Below the pieces are notes generated by a model. It did not search any database. It worked only from the letters and a program-made list of their open reading frames with translations, and was not told where the DNA came from. The translations under genes were made by a program, and so were the position numbers. From assembly GCF_001598235.1 (NCBI RefSeq), contig NZ_BCYO01000024.1, positions 1 to 61,326 of the forward strand: a stretch of DNA of 61,326 nt, in the 5' to 3' direction. This document shows positions 34,942 to 45,204 of this stretch, one piece after another (positions within the stretch are counted from its first letter, which is position 1; each line of letters opens with the position of its first letter). The DNA comes from Polaromonas jejuensis NBRC 106434 (GTDB lineage Bacteria; Pseudomonadota; Gammaproteobacteria; Burkholderiales; Burkholderiaceae_C).

Positions 34942-35949
34942 ATGAAACAACGCCCTTTCAAGCAAGTTGACGTGTTCACCGCAACCCCTTATTTCGGCAA
35001 CCCGCTGGCCGTTGTGCTGGACGGCAGCGCGCTGGACGATGCCGCCATGCGGCGCTTTGCCAGCTGGACCAATCTGTCGGAAACCACTTTTTTGCTGCCG
35101 CCCACAGATCCGTCCGCCGACTACCGCGTGCGCATCTTCACGCCCGGCGGCGAACTGCCTTTTGCCGGCCACCCGACGCTGGGCAGTTGCCACAGCTGGC
35201 TGCAGGCGGGCGGCCAGCCGCAGGGCAAGGACTTCATCGTGCAGGAATGCCAGGTGGGCCTGGTCAAAATTCGCCGCGAACCCGGCACCCAGCGCCTGGC
35301 ATTTGCCGCCCCGCCGCTCAAGCGCTCGGCGCCCAGCCCCGTGCGGCTGGCCCAGGTTGCGGCCGCCCTCGGACTGAAAGCCACGCAAATCGTGGCGGCG
35401 CAACTGCTGGACAACGGACCGCTCTGGCTGGGCCTGCTGCTGGACAGCCCCGAGACCGTGCTGCAGCTGGCGCCCAACCATGCGGAACTCGTCAAGCTGG
35501 ATGCCAAGGTCGGCGTTGCGGCCGTCTATGAAGCCCAGGAAACGCCAGCCCTGATCGCCCGGGCCAATCGCGAAGCACGCACATTTATGGCCCCCACGCC
35601 TGCCGCTACGCGCGCTGCGCTGCCCCCCGAGGGGGCTATTCCGCCTCGGGGCGGCCCTTCGACGGAATTAGCCCCCGCGCTTGCCACTACAGCAAGCGCT
35701 GCGCCTGACCTGGAAGTGCGCGGATTTGCGGCACCGATAGGCGTCAACGAAGACCCGGTGACCGGCAGCCTCAATGCCAGCCTGGCCCAATGGCTGATGG
35801 CCGAAGGCCACATGCCCGAGCGCTATACCGCGTCACAAGGCGTTTGCCTGGGCCGCGCGGGGCAGGTGTACCTGGAGCGCGACGCGTCGGGCCAGGTATG
35901 GGTGGGCGGTGAATCGGTGACCTGCATCACCGGCCAGGTCACGCTTTAA
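34942..35949 (+). CDS. PhzF-family isomerase with an in-frame repeat insertion
   Basis: This 335-aa PhzF-fold protein has the catalytic Glu47 (NLSETTFLL), the GGELPFAGHPTLG motif and the C-terminal EDPVTGSLNASLAQW. PhzF-like enzymes catalyse isomerisation or epimerisation of small metabolites. About 40 residues (217-256, Pro/Ala/Gly-rich) are extra compared with what the family shows before VRGFAAPIG and are encoded by a dispersed repeat inserted in frame at 35587-35706. The insertion lies in the hinge before a conserved motif, so the enzyme may still fold, but activity is uncertain. Confidence 0.88.
   Translation: MKQRPFKQVDVFTATPYFGNPLAVVLDGSALDDAAMRRFASWTNLSETTFLLPPTDPSADYRVRIFTPGGELPFAGHPTLGSCHSWLQAGGQPQGKDFIVQECQVGLVKIRREPGTQRLAFAAPPLKRSAPSPVRLAQVAAALGLKATQIVAAQLLDNGPLWLGLLLDSPETVLQLAPNHAELVKLDAKVGVAAVYEAQETPALIARANREARTFMAPTPAATRAALPPEGAIPPRGGPSTELAPALATTASAAPDLEVRGFAAPIGVNEDPVTGSLNASLAQWLMAEGHMPERYTASQGVCLGRAGQVYLERDASGQVWVGGESVTCITGQVTL
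35587..35706 (+). repeat. Dispersed CCCCCCGAGGGGG repeat, one and a half copies, inside phzF
   Basis: From 35587 to 35665 the sequence matches, with few differences, the reverse complement of 37319-37400 (GGCCCCCACGC, then GCGCTGCCCCCCGAGGGGGC, then CTCGGGGCGGCCCTTCG). A second, partial copy (AGCCCCCGCGCTTGCC to GCGCTGCGC, 35670-35706) follows directly. The core is palindromic (CCCCCCGAGGGGG). All 120 bp stay in frame with phzF. Confidence 0.75.
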
Positions 35950-35955
35950 GCGGGA

Positions 35956-36678
35956 ATGCCCATGAAAACCGCCGCATCCGCCTCAGGGCCCCTGGCTTCG
36001 CAGGTCGATCACCTGGTGGTGGTCGCGGCCAGCCTGGCCGAGGGCGTGCAGTGGTGCGAAGACCTGCTGGGCATCACGCCCGGGCCGGGCGGCGAACATG
36101 GGCTGATGGGCACGCACAACCGTCTCGTCCCGGTGACGTCAGCCTTGTTCCCGCGGACCTATCTTGAAATAATTGCTATTCATTCAGGAGCACCCTGCGC
36201 CCGTGCCGAGGGCGCAAAGCGCTGGTTTGACATGGATGACCGGGAATTGCAGCTGCGGCTGGACAAGAACGGACCGCAACTGGCGCACTTTGTCGCCAGC
36301 ACCACGCAGGCGCAGGCCGGCGTGCGTGCCCTGGCCCGCCTCGGGCTGGAGCGGGGTGAGGTGCTGCCAGCCTCTCGCATGACGCCGCAAGGCCTGCTGG
36401 AATGGCAGATCACCGTGCGCCATGATGGCCAGCGGCTTTTTTACGGCACGCTGCCCACGCTGATCCAGTGGGGCGCGGTGCACCCGACGCCCGGCATGGC
36501 ACCTTCGGGCATCACCCTGCAGGCGCTGCAGGCACAGCACCCGCGGCCCGAGGTGCTGCGCGCCGCTTACGCGGCGATCGGGCTGACGGATGTGGAAGTC
36601 ATGCAGGGCCCGCCCAATCTCATCGCCACGCTGCAAACGCCGCGCGGCCTGCTCACGCTTGAATCAAGGGGAATCTAG
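35956..36678 (+). CDS. VOC / glyoxalase-like domain protein
   Basis: This 240-aa protein of the glyoxalase-like (Glyoxalase_3) group has the opening VDHLVVVAASLAEGVQWCED and the second-strand motif RTYLEIIAIHSGAP, with metal-ligand-type His and Glu residues (His near 18, Glu near 70). Members are single-domain or tandem VOC folds with isomerase, lyase or resistance roles. It lies 6 bp after phzF and ends one base before the next LysE gene, so it belongs to the same operon. The function is not known. Confidence 0.82.
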   Translation: MPMKTAASASGPLASQVDHLVVVAASLAEGVQWCEDLLGITPGPGGEHGLMGTHNRLVPVTSALFPRTYLEIIAIHSGAPCARAEGAKRWFDMDDRELQLRLDKNGPQLAHFVASTTQAQAGVRALARLGLERGEVLPASRMTPQGLLEWQITVRHDGQRLFYGTLPTLIQWGAVHPTPGMAPSGITLQALQAQHPRPEVLRAAYAAIGLTDVEVMQGPPNLIATLQTPRGLLTLESRGI

Positions 36679-37317
36679 ATGTTGACGTTTCAGGAACTCG
36701 CCTTCTTTGCACTCGCCGCCCTGGTGCTGGTGCTCACGCCCGGCCCCAACATGATTTACTGCATCTCGCGCACCCTGTGCCAGGGCCGCGGCGCCGGGCT
36801 GGTGTCACTGGGCGGCGTGGTGCTGGGCTTTGTGGTGCATTTGCTGGCGGCCTCGTTCGGCCTGACCGCGCTGCTGCTGGCCGTGCCGCTGGCGTTTGAC
36901 ACCATCAAGATGGCAGGCGCGGCTTACCTGCTGTGGCTGGCCTGGCAGGCCGTCAAGCCGGGCGGACTAGCCCCATTTGAGACGAGGGAGCTGCCGCACG
37001 ACCCGCCACGCACGCTGTTCCTCATGGGCTTGATGACCAATCTGCTCAATCCCAAGGTGGCGATGTTTTACCTGTCTTTTTTCCCGCAGTTCCTGCATCC
37101 GGAGCGCGGCGAGTTGCTGCTGCAAAGCCTGACTTTGGGCGCCGTGCAGATTGGCGTGAGCACCGGCGTGAACACCATCCTGATCTGCTTTGCAGCGGCC
37201 ATTGCCGGTTTCCTGAACCGCAACATCAGCTGGATGCGCGTGCAGCGCTATGTGATGGGGACGGTGCTGGGCCTGCTGGCGCTGCGCCTGCTGACCGAGA
37301 AGCGGGCGGCGGCATGA
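36679..37317 (+). CDS. LysE-family amino-acid exporter (3)
   Basis: This 212-aa LysE/RhtB membrane protein has VLVLTPGPNMIYCISRTLCQ near the N-terminus and GLMTNLLNPKVAMFYLSFFP in the middle, plus about six hydrophobic segments. It starts immediately after the VOC stop. Its stop (TGA, 37315-37317) overlaps an ATG at 37314 that was probably the original start of the threonine dehydratase gene before a repeat inserted there. Confidence 0.9.
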   Translation: MLTFQELAFFALAALVLVLTPGPNMIYCISRTLCQGRGAGLVSLGGVVLGFVVHLLAASFGLTALLLAVPLAFDTIKMAGAAYLLWLAWQAVKPGGLAPFETRELPHDPPRTLFLMGLMTNLLNPKVAMFYLSFFPQFLHPERGELLLQSLTLGAVQIGVSTGVNTILICFAAAIAGFLNRNISWMRVQRYVMGTVLGLLALRLLTEKRAAA

Positions 37318-37405
37318 ACGCCGCGAAGGGCCGCCCCGAGCAAGTTCAGCCCCCTCGGGGGGCAGCGCATTACGCGAAGCGACAAGCGTGGGGGCCAATG
37401 AACGC
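37314..37405 (-). repeat. Dispersed repeat with flanking ATGAACGC duplication at a start codon
   Basis: The 76-bp body (37322-37397) is the reverse-orientation partner of the repeat in phzF. It is flanked by ATGAACGC at 37314-37321 and 37398-37405, an exact 8-bp direct repeat that looks like a target-site duplication. The distance between the two ATG codons is 84 bp, exactly 28 codons, so the downstream frame remains open through the element. Confidence 0.75.
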
Positions 37406-38390
37406 TGTTTTGCGCAGTGAACCTGGCGCTGGTTTGCCAGGCCTGGAAGACATTGAGGCCGCCGCCCGCGTCGTCTACCGCGAATTCCAGGCCACGCCGC
37501 AATACCGCTGGGGCCTGTCCAGCCAGCGCCTGGGCACCGACTGCTGGATCAAGCACGAGAACCACACGCCGGTCGGCGCCTTCAAGATACGCGGCGGGCT
37601 GACCTACTTTGAGGCGCTCCAGCAAGCCGGCCAGCTGCCCCAGGAAGTCATCAGCGCCACGCGCGGCAACCATGGCCAGAGCATAGGCTGGGCGGCACGC
37701 GCCCATGGCGTGGCCTGCACCATCGTGGTTCCGCAGGGCAATTCGCTGGAAAAAAATGCCGCCATGCGCGCCCTGGGTGTGACGCTGATCGAGCACGGCA
37801 ACGACTTCCAGGAAAGCCGCGAGTTCGCCATCCGCCTGGCCGCCGAGCGCGGCGCGCACATGGTGCCTAGCTTTCACACCGATCTGCTGCGCGGCGTGGC
37901 CACCTACTGGTGGGAGTTCATGCGGGCCGTGCCCGAGCTCGATGTGGTGTACGTGCCGATTGGCCAGGGCTCGGGCGCCTGCGCGGCGATTGCCGCCAAG
38001 CTGGCCTTGAAGCGCAGCCTGCGCGTCGTCGGCGTGGTCAGTGCACATGCCACCACCTACGCCGATTCGCTGGCCACCGGCCTTGTGGTGGAGGCCCCCG
38101 TGACCACCCGGCTGGCCGACGGCATGGCCTGCCGCATCGCGGACCAGAGCGCCCTGAACATCCTGCTGCCGCATCTGGAGCGCATCGTGAAAGTCACTGA
38201 CAACGAAATTGCCCAGGCCATGCGCGACCTCTATGCCGACACCCACAACGTGGCCGAAGGCGCTGGCGCCGCCAGTTTCGCCGCCGCCATGCAGGAACGT
38301 GCCCGGCTGGCGGGACTGAAGGTCGGCCTGACGCTCAGCGGCGGCAATGTGGATGCGGCCGTGCTCGCCGACGTGCTCAGCGCAGCCTAG
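37398..38390 (+). CDS. Threonine dehydratase-like PLP enzyme
   Basis: This 330-aa fold-II PLP enzyme has its PLP lysine at Lys63 (HTPVGAFKIRGG), the phosphate loop around GQGSGACAAIAAKLAL and the SATRGNHGQS substrate loop. It resembles the catabolic serine/threonine dehydratases lacking a regulatory ACT domain, giving 2-oxobutyrate or pyruvate and ammonia. The ATG at 37398 is the conventional start; translation from the coupled ATG at 37314 would add 28 residues encoded by a repeat. It ends the rightward operon; bidirectional hairpins follow. Confidence 0.88.
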   Translation: MNAVLRSEPGAGLPGLEDIEAAARVVYREFQATPQYRWGLSSQRLGTDCWIKHENHTPVGAFKIRGGLTYFEALQQAGQLPQEVISATRGNHGQSIGWAARAHGVACTIVVPQGNSLEKNAAMRALGVTLIEHGNDFQESREFAIRLAAERGAHMVPSFHTDLLRGVATYWWEFMRAVPELDVVYVPIGQGSGACAAIAAKLALKRSLRVVGVVSAHATTYADSLATGLVVEAPVTTRLADGMACRIADQSALNILLPHLERIVKVTDNEIAQAMRDLYADTHNVAEGAGAASFAAAMQERARLAGLKVGLTLSGGNVDAAVLADVLSAA

Positions 38391-38463
38391 GGCCCGTTCA
38401 CACTATTTTTGCAAGTGCGAACAGGCCCTAATTGAGCGTTGGCATTTTTCGCTGAACGCTCAA
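38389..38463. terminator. Two hairpins between convergent genes
   Basis: AGGGCC-C-GTTC (38389-38399) pairs with GAAC-A-GGCCCT (38419-38429), one mismatch, with a T-rich loop. TTGAGCGTT (38432-38440) pairs perfectly over 9 bp with AACGCTCAA (38455-38463). They fill the 85 bp between the threonine dehydratase and etfA stops, so they probably end both transcripts. Confidence 0.6.
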
Positions 38464-38475
38464 CCCGCCAGTGGC

Positions 38476-39408
38476 TTACAGCGCCGCCACCAGTTCCGGC
38501 ACGGCGGTAAACAGGTCCGCCTCCAGGCCATAGTCGGCCACGCTGAAGATCGGTGCCTCGGGGTCCTTGTTGATCGCCACGATGACCTTGGAGTCCTTCA
38601 TGCCGGCCAGGTGCTGGATGGCGCCCGAGATGCCGCAGGCAATGTAGAGCTGGGGCGCGACGATCTTGCCGGTCTGGCCCACCTGCCAGTCGTTGGGCGC
38701 GTAGCCGGCATCGACGGCGGCCCGGCTGGCGCCCAGCGCGGCGCCCAGCTTGTCGGCCAGCGGCGTCATGATTTCGTTGAACTTCTCGGCCGAGCCCAGG
38801 GCGCGGCCGCCGGAGACGATGATCTTGGCGGCGGTCAGCTCCGGGCGGTCGCTCTTGGCGATCTCGCTGCCGACAAAGCTGGACCTGCCGCTGTCGGCCA
38901 CACCGGCCAGGGTCTCCACGGTGGCGGCGCCACCGCTGGCCGCCGCCGCATCAAAGCCGGTGGTGCGCACGGTGATGACTTTCTTGTCGTCCAGGCTTTG
39001 CACGATGGCAATGGCGTTGCCGGCGTAAATCGGGCGCTCGAAGGTGTCCACCGCATCGACCTTGGTGATGTCGGAGATCTGCGCCACATCCAGCAGGGCA
39101 GCCACGCGGGGGGCGATGTTCTTGCCCGAGGCGGTGGCGGGGAACAGGATGTGGCTGTAGTTTTGCGCCATGGCCAGCACCTGGGCGGCCATGTTTTCGG
39201 CCAGGCCATGGGCGAAATGCTCGCCCTCGACATGGATGACCTTGGCCACGCCGGTGATCTGGCTGGCGGCCTGGGCCGCGGCTTCGGCGCCCTGGCCGGC
39301 CACCAGCACATGGACCTCGCCGCCACATTGGGCGGCGGCGGTCACGGTGTTGAGGGTGGCGGGCTTGATGGAATGGTTGTCGTGTTCGGCAATTACAAGT
39401 GCGGTCAT
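38476..39408 (-). CDS. etfA: Electron transfer flavoprotein, alpha subunit
   Basis: This 310-aa protein has the C-terminal FAD-binding domain of ETF-alpha: [40 protein letters not shown] and [20 protein letters not shown]. With EtfB it takes electrons from acyl-CoA dehydrogenases and passes them to ETF:quinone oxidoreductase. It is the last gene of the long leftward block, directly after etfB (its ATG lies right next to the etfB stop). It would serve the two acyl-CoA dehydrogenases encoded 12 kb upstream. Confidence 0.96.
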   Translation of the reverse strand: MTALVIAEHDNHSIKPATLNTVTAAAQCGGEVHVLVAGQGAEAAAQAASQITGVAKVIHVEGEHFAHGLAENMAAQVLAMAQNYSHILFPATASGKNIAPRVAALLDVAQISDITKVDAVDTFERPIYAGNAIAIVQSLDDKKVITVRTTGFDAAAASGGAATVETLAGVADSGRSSFVGSEIAKSDRPELTAAKIIVSGGRALGSAEKFNEIMTPLADKLGAALGASRAAVDAGYAPNDWQVGQTGKIVAPQLYIACGISGAIQHLAGMKDSKVIVAINKDPEAPIFSVADYGLEADLFTAVPELVAAL

Positions 39409-40158
39409 TTAGATCACCTTCGCTTCGTTTTTGAGTTTGTCCACCAGGGCGGCCACATCGGCGACCTTGACGCCGGCGCTGCGCTTGGGCGGCTCGCTGA
39501 CCTTGAGGGTCTTGAGGCGGGGCTTGACGTCCACGCCCAGGTCCTCGGGCAAGAAGCGGTCGAGCTGCTTTTTCTTGGCCTTCATGATGTTGGGCAGCGT
39601 CACATAGCGCGGCTCGTTGAGGCGCAGGTCGGTGGTGATGATGGCCGGCAGCGTGAGCGCCAGGGTTTCCAGGCCGCCGTCGACCTCGCGGGTGACCCGG
39701 GCCTGGCCGCCCTCGACTTCGACCCTGGAGGCGAAGGTGGCCTGGGGCCAGCCCAGCAGGGCGGCCAGCATCTGGCCGGTCTGGTTGCAGTCGTCGTCGA
39801 TGGCCTGCTTGCCCAGGATCACCAGCTGGGGGGCTTCCTTGTCGACCAGGGCCTTGAGCAGCTTGGCCACGGCCAGGGGCTGCAGTTCTTCGGCGGTCTC
39901 GACCAGGAGGGCGCGGTCGGCGCCTATGGCCATGGCGGTGCGCAGGGTTTCCTGGCACTGGGCGACGCCGCAGCTGACCGCGATGACCTCGGTGGCCACA
40001 CCCTTTTCCTTCAGGCGGGTGGCCTCTTCGACGGCGATCTCGTCGAAGGGGTTCATGCTCATCTTGACGTTGGCGATGTCGACGCCAGTGCCGTCGGACT
40101 TGACGCGGACCTTGACGTTGAAATCGACTACACGTTTGACGGGGACGAGGATTTTCAT
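39409..40158 (-). CDS. etfB: Electron transfer flavoprotein, beta subunit
   Basis: This 249-aa AMP-binding ETF-beta begins [20 protein letters not shown] and contains the adenine-nucleotide region [20 protein letters not shown] and the recognition-loop-type [20 protein letters not shown]. The start at 40158 is the conserved one; a longer frame to 40182 adds eight residues that overlap the 3' end of the upstream gene. It is co-transcribed with etfA. Confidence 0.96.
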   Translation of the reverse strand: MKILVPVKRVVDFNVKVRVKSDGTGVDIANVKMSMNPFDEIAVEEATRLKEKGVATEVIAVSCGVAQCQETLRTAMAIGADRALLVETAEELQPLAVAKLLKALVDKEAPQLVILGKQAIDDDCNQTGQMLAALLGWPQATFASRVEVEGGQARVTREVDGGLETLALTLPAIITTDLRLNEPRYVTLPNIMKAKKKQLDRFLPEDLGVDVKPRLKTLKVSEPPKRSAGVKVADVAALVDKLKNEAKVI

Positions 40159-40178
40159 GACAAACCTTTCAATATTGC

Positions 40179-42180
<2,002 letters not shown>

Positions 42181-42224
42181 GGTGTGTCTCCTGTTCGGGT
42201 TTTCAAAATATGAGGGGGATGGGG

Positions 42225-44150
42225 CTACTGCAGGATCACCTGCGCCTTGAACGGCAGGCGCCCTAGCACCTGCTGCAGTTGCGCCTGCAACTGCGCTGCC
42301 AGCGTCCCGGCAGCGGCCGCGTCGATGACGACCTTGAGCGCGCTCTCGCCGTCGGCCTGCACCTGCGGGCGTGCCGCGGCAGGCAGGCCCAGCGCGGCGC
42401 AGGCTTCGTCCACCAGCGCATCGGCCACCTTGCGTGCGGCCAGCGCGCGCAGCTCGGGCTTGTAGATCTTGCCGACGTTGGTCATGGGCATATGTTCGAT
42501 GATGACCACCGACTTGGGCCTGGCAGGCGCTTCGTCAACGCGCGCGGCGGTGAACGCGAGCAACTCCTCCTCGCTGGCCGAGGCCCCGGGCACCAGGGTC
42601 GCGAAGACCACCGGCAACTCGCCGGCATAGGCATCGGGCGCACCCACGGCCGCACACAGCTGCACCGCCGGATGGGCGCCCAGGGCGTCCTCTATCACCT
42701 TGGGGTCGATGTTGTGGCCGCTGCGGATGATCAGATCCTTGGAGCGGCCCGTGAGGTTGAGCCGGCCCTGGTCATCAAGCCAGCCCAGGTCGCCGGTGGC
42801 GAGCCAGCCATCGGCGGTGAAGGCCTTGGCGTTGTCGGCCGGATCGAGAAAACCCGAGAACAGGTTGGGCGACTTGAACAGCACCATGCCCTGCTCGCCT
42901 GCGGCCAGGTCGCGGTCGGAGGCATTGCCATGCTCGTCCAGCGCCACGATGCGCAGCCGCACATAGGGCAAGGGAAAGCCGACGCAGCCCGCCGGCCCCA
43001 CGACCCCGGGGGGCGTGATGGTCGAGATGCCGGCCATCTCGGTCATGCCCAGGCTCTCATGCACATGCAGGCCGAACAGGCGCTCGAAGCGCGCGGCGAG
43101 TTCCGGCGCCAGCACGGCAGCGCCGGTGCGGCAGTAGCGTATCGACGAGATATCGGCGCCGTCCAGCGGCACATTGGCCAGCGCCGCCAGCACCGTGGGC
43201 ACGGCCGACAGCGAGGTCGGGCGGTACTTCTCGACAAGCCGCCAGTAATTGCTGATCACCGCCTTGTTGCGCATCAGGGCGGTGGTCGGAATGATGACCT
43301 CGACGCCCGCCGACAGCGAGGCCAGCGAGGCCGGCAGGACCCCGGCCACATGGAACAGCGGATAGCCGTTGATGGTGATGTCGGTGTGCTGAAGCCCCTG
43401 CAGCTTCACGCTGGCCCAGGCAGTGAAGACCTGGGCGCCATGGCTGTGGCGCGCCAGCTTGGGTGCGCCGGTGGTGCCGCCGGTGTGGAAGTAAGCGGCG
43501 ATGTCGGTCGGCGCGATGTCGCGGCCGCTCACGAGGCGGTCGGCCGGCTCACCTGCGCGCAGCGCGTTGAAGTCGGCCACGCCTTCGGGCAGCGCAGGTG
43601 CACTGCCTGGCGGCTCATCGTGCGGCGCCACGCGCAGCACCGCCCGGAGCGTGGGCACCTGGTCGCGCAGGCGCATGGCCTTGGACCACATGCCGGATTC
43701 GTCGTCCGAGCCCCAGGCGATCAGCACCTTGGCGCCGGCCGCGCTCATCAGCGACACCAGCTTTTCGTCGGTCAGCAGCGGGTTGAGCGGCTGCACAATG
43801 CCGGCCGCCTCGCCGCCCCACAGCGCCAGGTGGTATTCGAGGCAGGCCGGCAGCAACACGGCCACCGCGTCCCCGGACCCGACGCCGAGTGCATGCAGCA
43901 GGTTGGCGGTCTGGTGGATGCCGGCCAGCAGCTGGGCATAGGACCAGCGGATCGGCGTGTCATCGGGATCGCCACTGCGCAGAAAAGTCAGCGCGGTCTT
44001 GTTGCCAAAGGCGTGGGCCGCGTTGCTGAATATCTCGTAGGTGCTGCGCACCGGCAGGGCCGTCGCTATCGGTGTCTGCTCAAGGCGGCGAACATCGTCG
44101 ATGCTGCGGATCGGAAACGAGGGGGCAAAGGGGGGATGGATGGGGTTCAC
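42225..44150 (-). CDS. Acyl-CoA synthetase (AMP-forming), long type
   Basis: This 641-aa ANL-superfamily ligase activates a carboxylic acid to its CoA thioester. The P-loop is HTGGTTGAPKLARH, a variant of TSGTTGxPKG; YPLFHVAG, MTEMAGIST and DGWLATGDLGWLDDQGRL are further core motifs, and the catalytic lysine is probably in NVGKIYKPEL. A GTG at 44150 with GGAGA six bases upstream is chosen; the longer frame to 44201 overlaps the neighbouring Bug gene. It lies between two Bug genes on the same strand. Confidence 0.9.
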   Translation of the reverse strand: MNPIHPPFAPSFPIRSIDDVRRLEQTPIATALPVRSTYEIFSNAAHAFGNKTALTFLRSGDPDDTPIRWSYAQLLAGIHQTANLLHALGVGSGDAVAVLLPACLEYHLALWGGEAAGIVQPLNPLLTDEKLVSLMSAAGAKVLIAWGSDDESGMWSKAMRLRDQVPTLRAVLRVAPHDEPPGSAPALPEGVADFNALRAGEPADRLVSGRDIAPTDIAAYFHTGGTTGAPKLARHSHGAQVFTAWASVKLQGLQHTDITINGYPLFHVAGVLPASLASLSAGVEVIIPTTALMRNKAVISNYWRLVEKYRPTSLSAVPTVLAALANVPLDGADISSIRYCRTGAAVLAPELAARFERLFGLHVHESLGMTEMAGISTITPPGVVGPAGCVGFPLPYVRLRIVALDEHGNASDRDLAAGEQGMVLFKSPNLFSGFLDPADNAKAFTADGWLATGDLGWLDDQGRLNLTGRSKDLIIRSGHNIDPKVIEDALGAHPAVQLCAAVGAPDAYAGELPVVFATLVPGASASEEELLAFTAARVDEAPARPKSVVIIEHMPMTNVGKIYKPELRALAARKVADALVDEACAALGLPAAARPQVQADGESALKVVIDAAAAGTLAAQLQAQLQQVLGRLPFKAQVILQ

Positions 44151-44175
44151 GCGATGTCTCCAGTCAGGGCTGTCA

Positions 44176-45168
44176 TTACTCCGCAGAGATGCCCTTGTCA
44201 CGAATCACCTTACCCCATTTATCATAGTCTTGACGCATGCGCGCGGCCATCTGGTCCGGCGACTGGTAGGCCGCGAAGGTGCCGACGTGCTCCAGCCTCT
44301 CCTGCACGTCTTTCTCCGCCAATATCTGTTTTACTTCTGCGCTCAGGCGCGCGACGATGTCCCTGGGTGTGCCCGCCGGCGCCAGCAGGCCGCCCCATGA
44401 CACGGCATCGAAGCCCGAGATGCCTTGTTCCGCGACCGTCTTGACATTCGGAATCAGGCTCACGCGGCGCGGCGAACCGACGGCGATGGCGCGCAGCTTG
44501 CCTGCCTGGATGTGCGGCAGCGCCGCGACGAGATCGGCATACATCATGGGAACCTGGCCGCCGAGAAGATCGGTGATGGCCGGCACGCCGCCCCGGTAGG
44601 CCACATGCTGCATGTCAAACTGGCCCTGCGTCTTGAGCAACTCCATGCTCAGGTGACCGAAGCTTCCCGCGCCCGAGCTGGTGTAGTTGAGCTTGCCCGG
44701 CTGCGCCTTGGCATGGGTGATCAGCTTTTGCAAATCCGTCACGCTGGGCATAAGCGCCGGATTGACCACCATCACGATGGGCAGGTCGTAGACCGTGGCG
44801 ACCGGCGCGAAGTCCTTCAGGATGTCGTAGCCGGCCTTCTTGTACAGATGGGGCGCCAGCAGCGTGGGCGTCGCCAGCATCATGAGCGTGTAGCCGTCCG
44901 GCGCACTCTTGGCGACGAAGGCCGCAGCGATCGACCCGGAGGCGCCCGCGCGGTTCTCGACCACCACGGGCTGCTTCAGGCGCTCGCCCAATTTCTGGCC
45001 CACAATGCGCGACGCCGTGTCGGTCGGTCCTCCCGCAGGAAACGGCACGACCAGCTTGATGACCTTGTTCGGATAGGCCTGGGCGAACGCCGCGCCGGTG
45101 AGCAGCGGCAGCGCCAGGGCGAGCAGGGAACGGCGTGTCAAGCCGAAAATGGATAACAGGGATTGCAT
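44176..45168 (-). CDS. Bug/TctC-family solute-binding protein
   Basis: This 330-aa orphan Bug receptor starts MQSLLSIFGLTRRSLLALAL, cleaved near AFAQA, then YPNKVIKLVVPFPAGGPTD. The start at 45168 is backed by GGAGAAG ten bases upstream; an earlier Met (45201) is less likely. It sits between the CoA transferase and the long acyl-CoA synthetase genes. It is more distant from the other two receptors of the block, so it probably binds a different compound. Confidence 0.9.
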   Translation of the reverse strand: MQSLLSIFGLTRRSLLALALPLLTGAAFAQAYPNKVIKLVVPFPAGGPTDTASRIVGQKLGERLKQPVVVENRAGASGSIAAAFVAKSAPDGYTLMMLATPTLLAPHLYKKAGYDILKDFAPVATVYDLPIVMVVNPALMPSVTDLQKLITHAKAQPGKLNYTSSGAGSFGHLSMELLKTQGQFDMQHVAYRGGVPAITDLLGGQVPMMYADLVAALPHIQAGKLRAIAVGSPRRVSLIPNVKTVAEQGISGFDAVSWGGLLAPAGTPRDIVARLSAEVKQILAEKDVQERLEHVGTFAAYQSPDQMAARMRQDYDKWGKVIRDKGISAE

Positions 45169-45204
45169 TGTCTTCTCCATGGATAAAAGGGGGCGATTCA
45201 AACG

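Noticed and set aside
36165..36225. A further repeat copy inside the VOC gene (a GCTATTCATTCAG-like string)
   Set aside because: The corresponding protein stretch (YLEIIAI) is expected in the family and the rest of the repeat layout is missing.
42279..44444. A 721-codon open frame opposite the long acyl-CoA synthetase gene
   Set aside because: Antisense shadow with Arg/His/Gln-rich composition and no domain.
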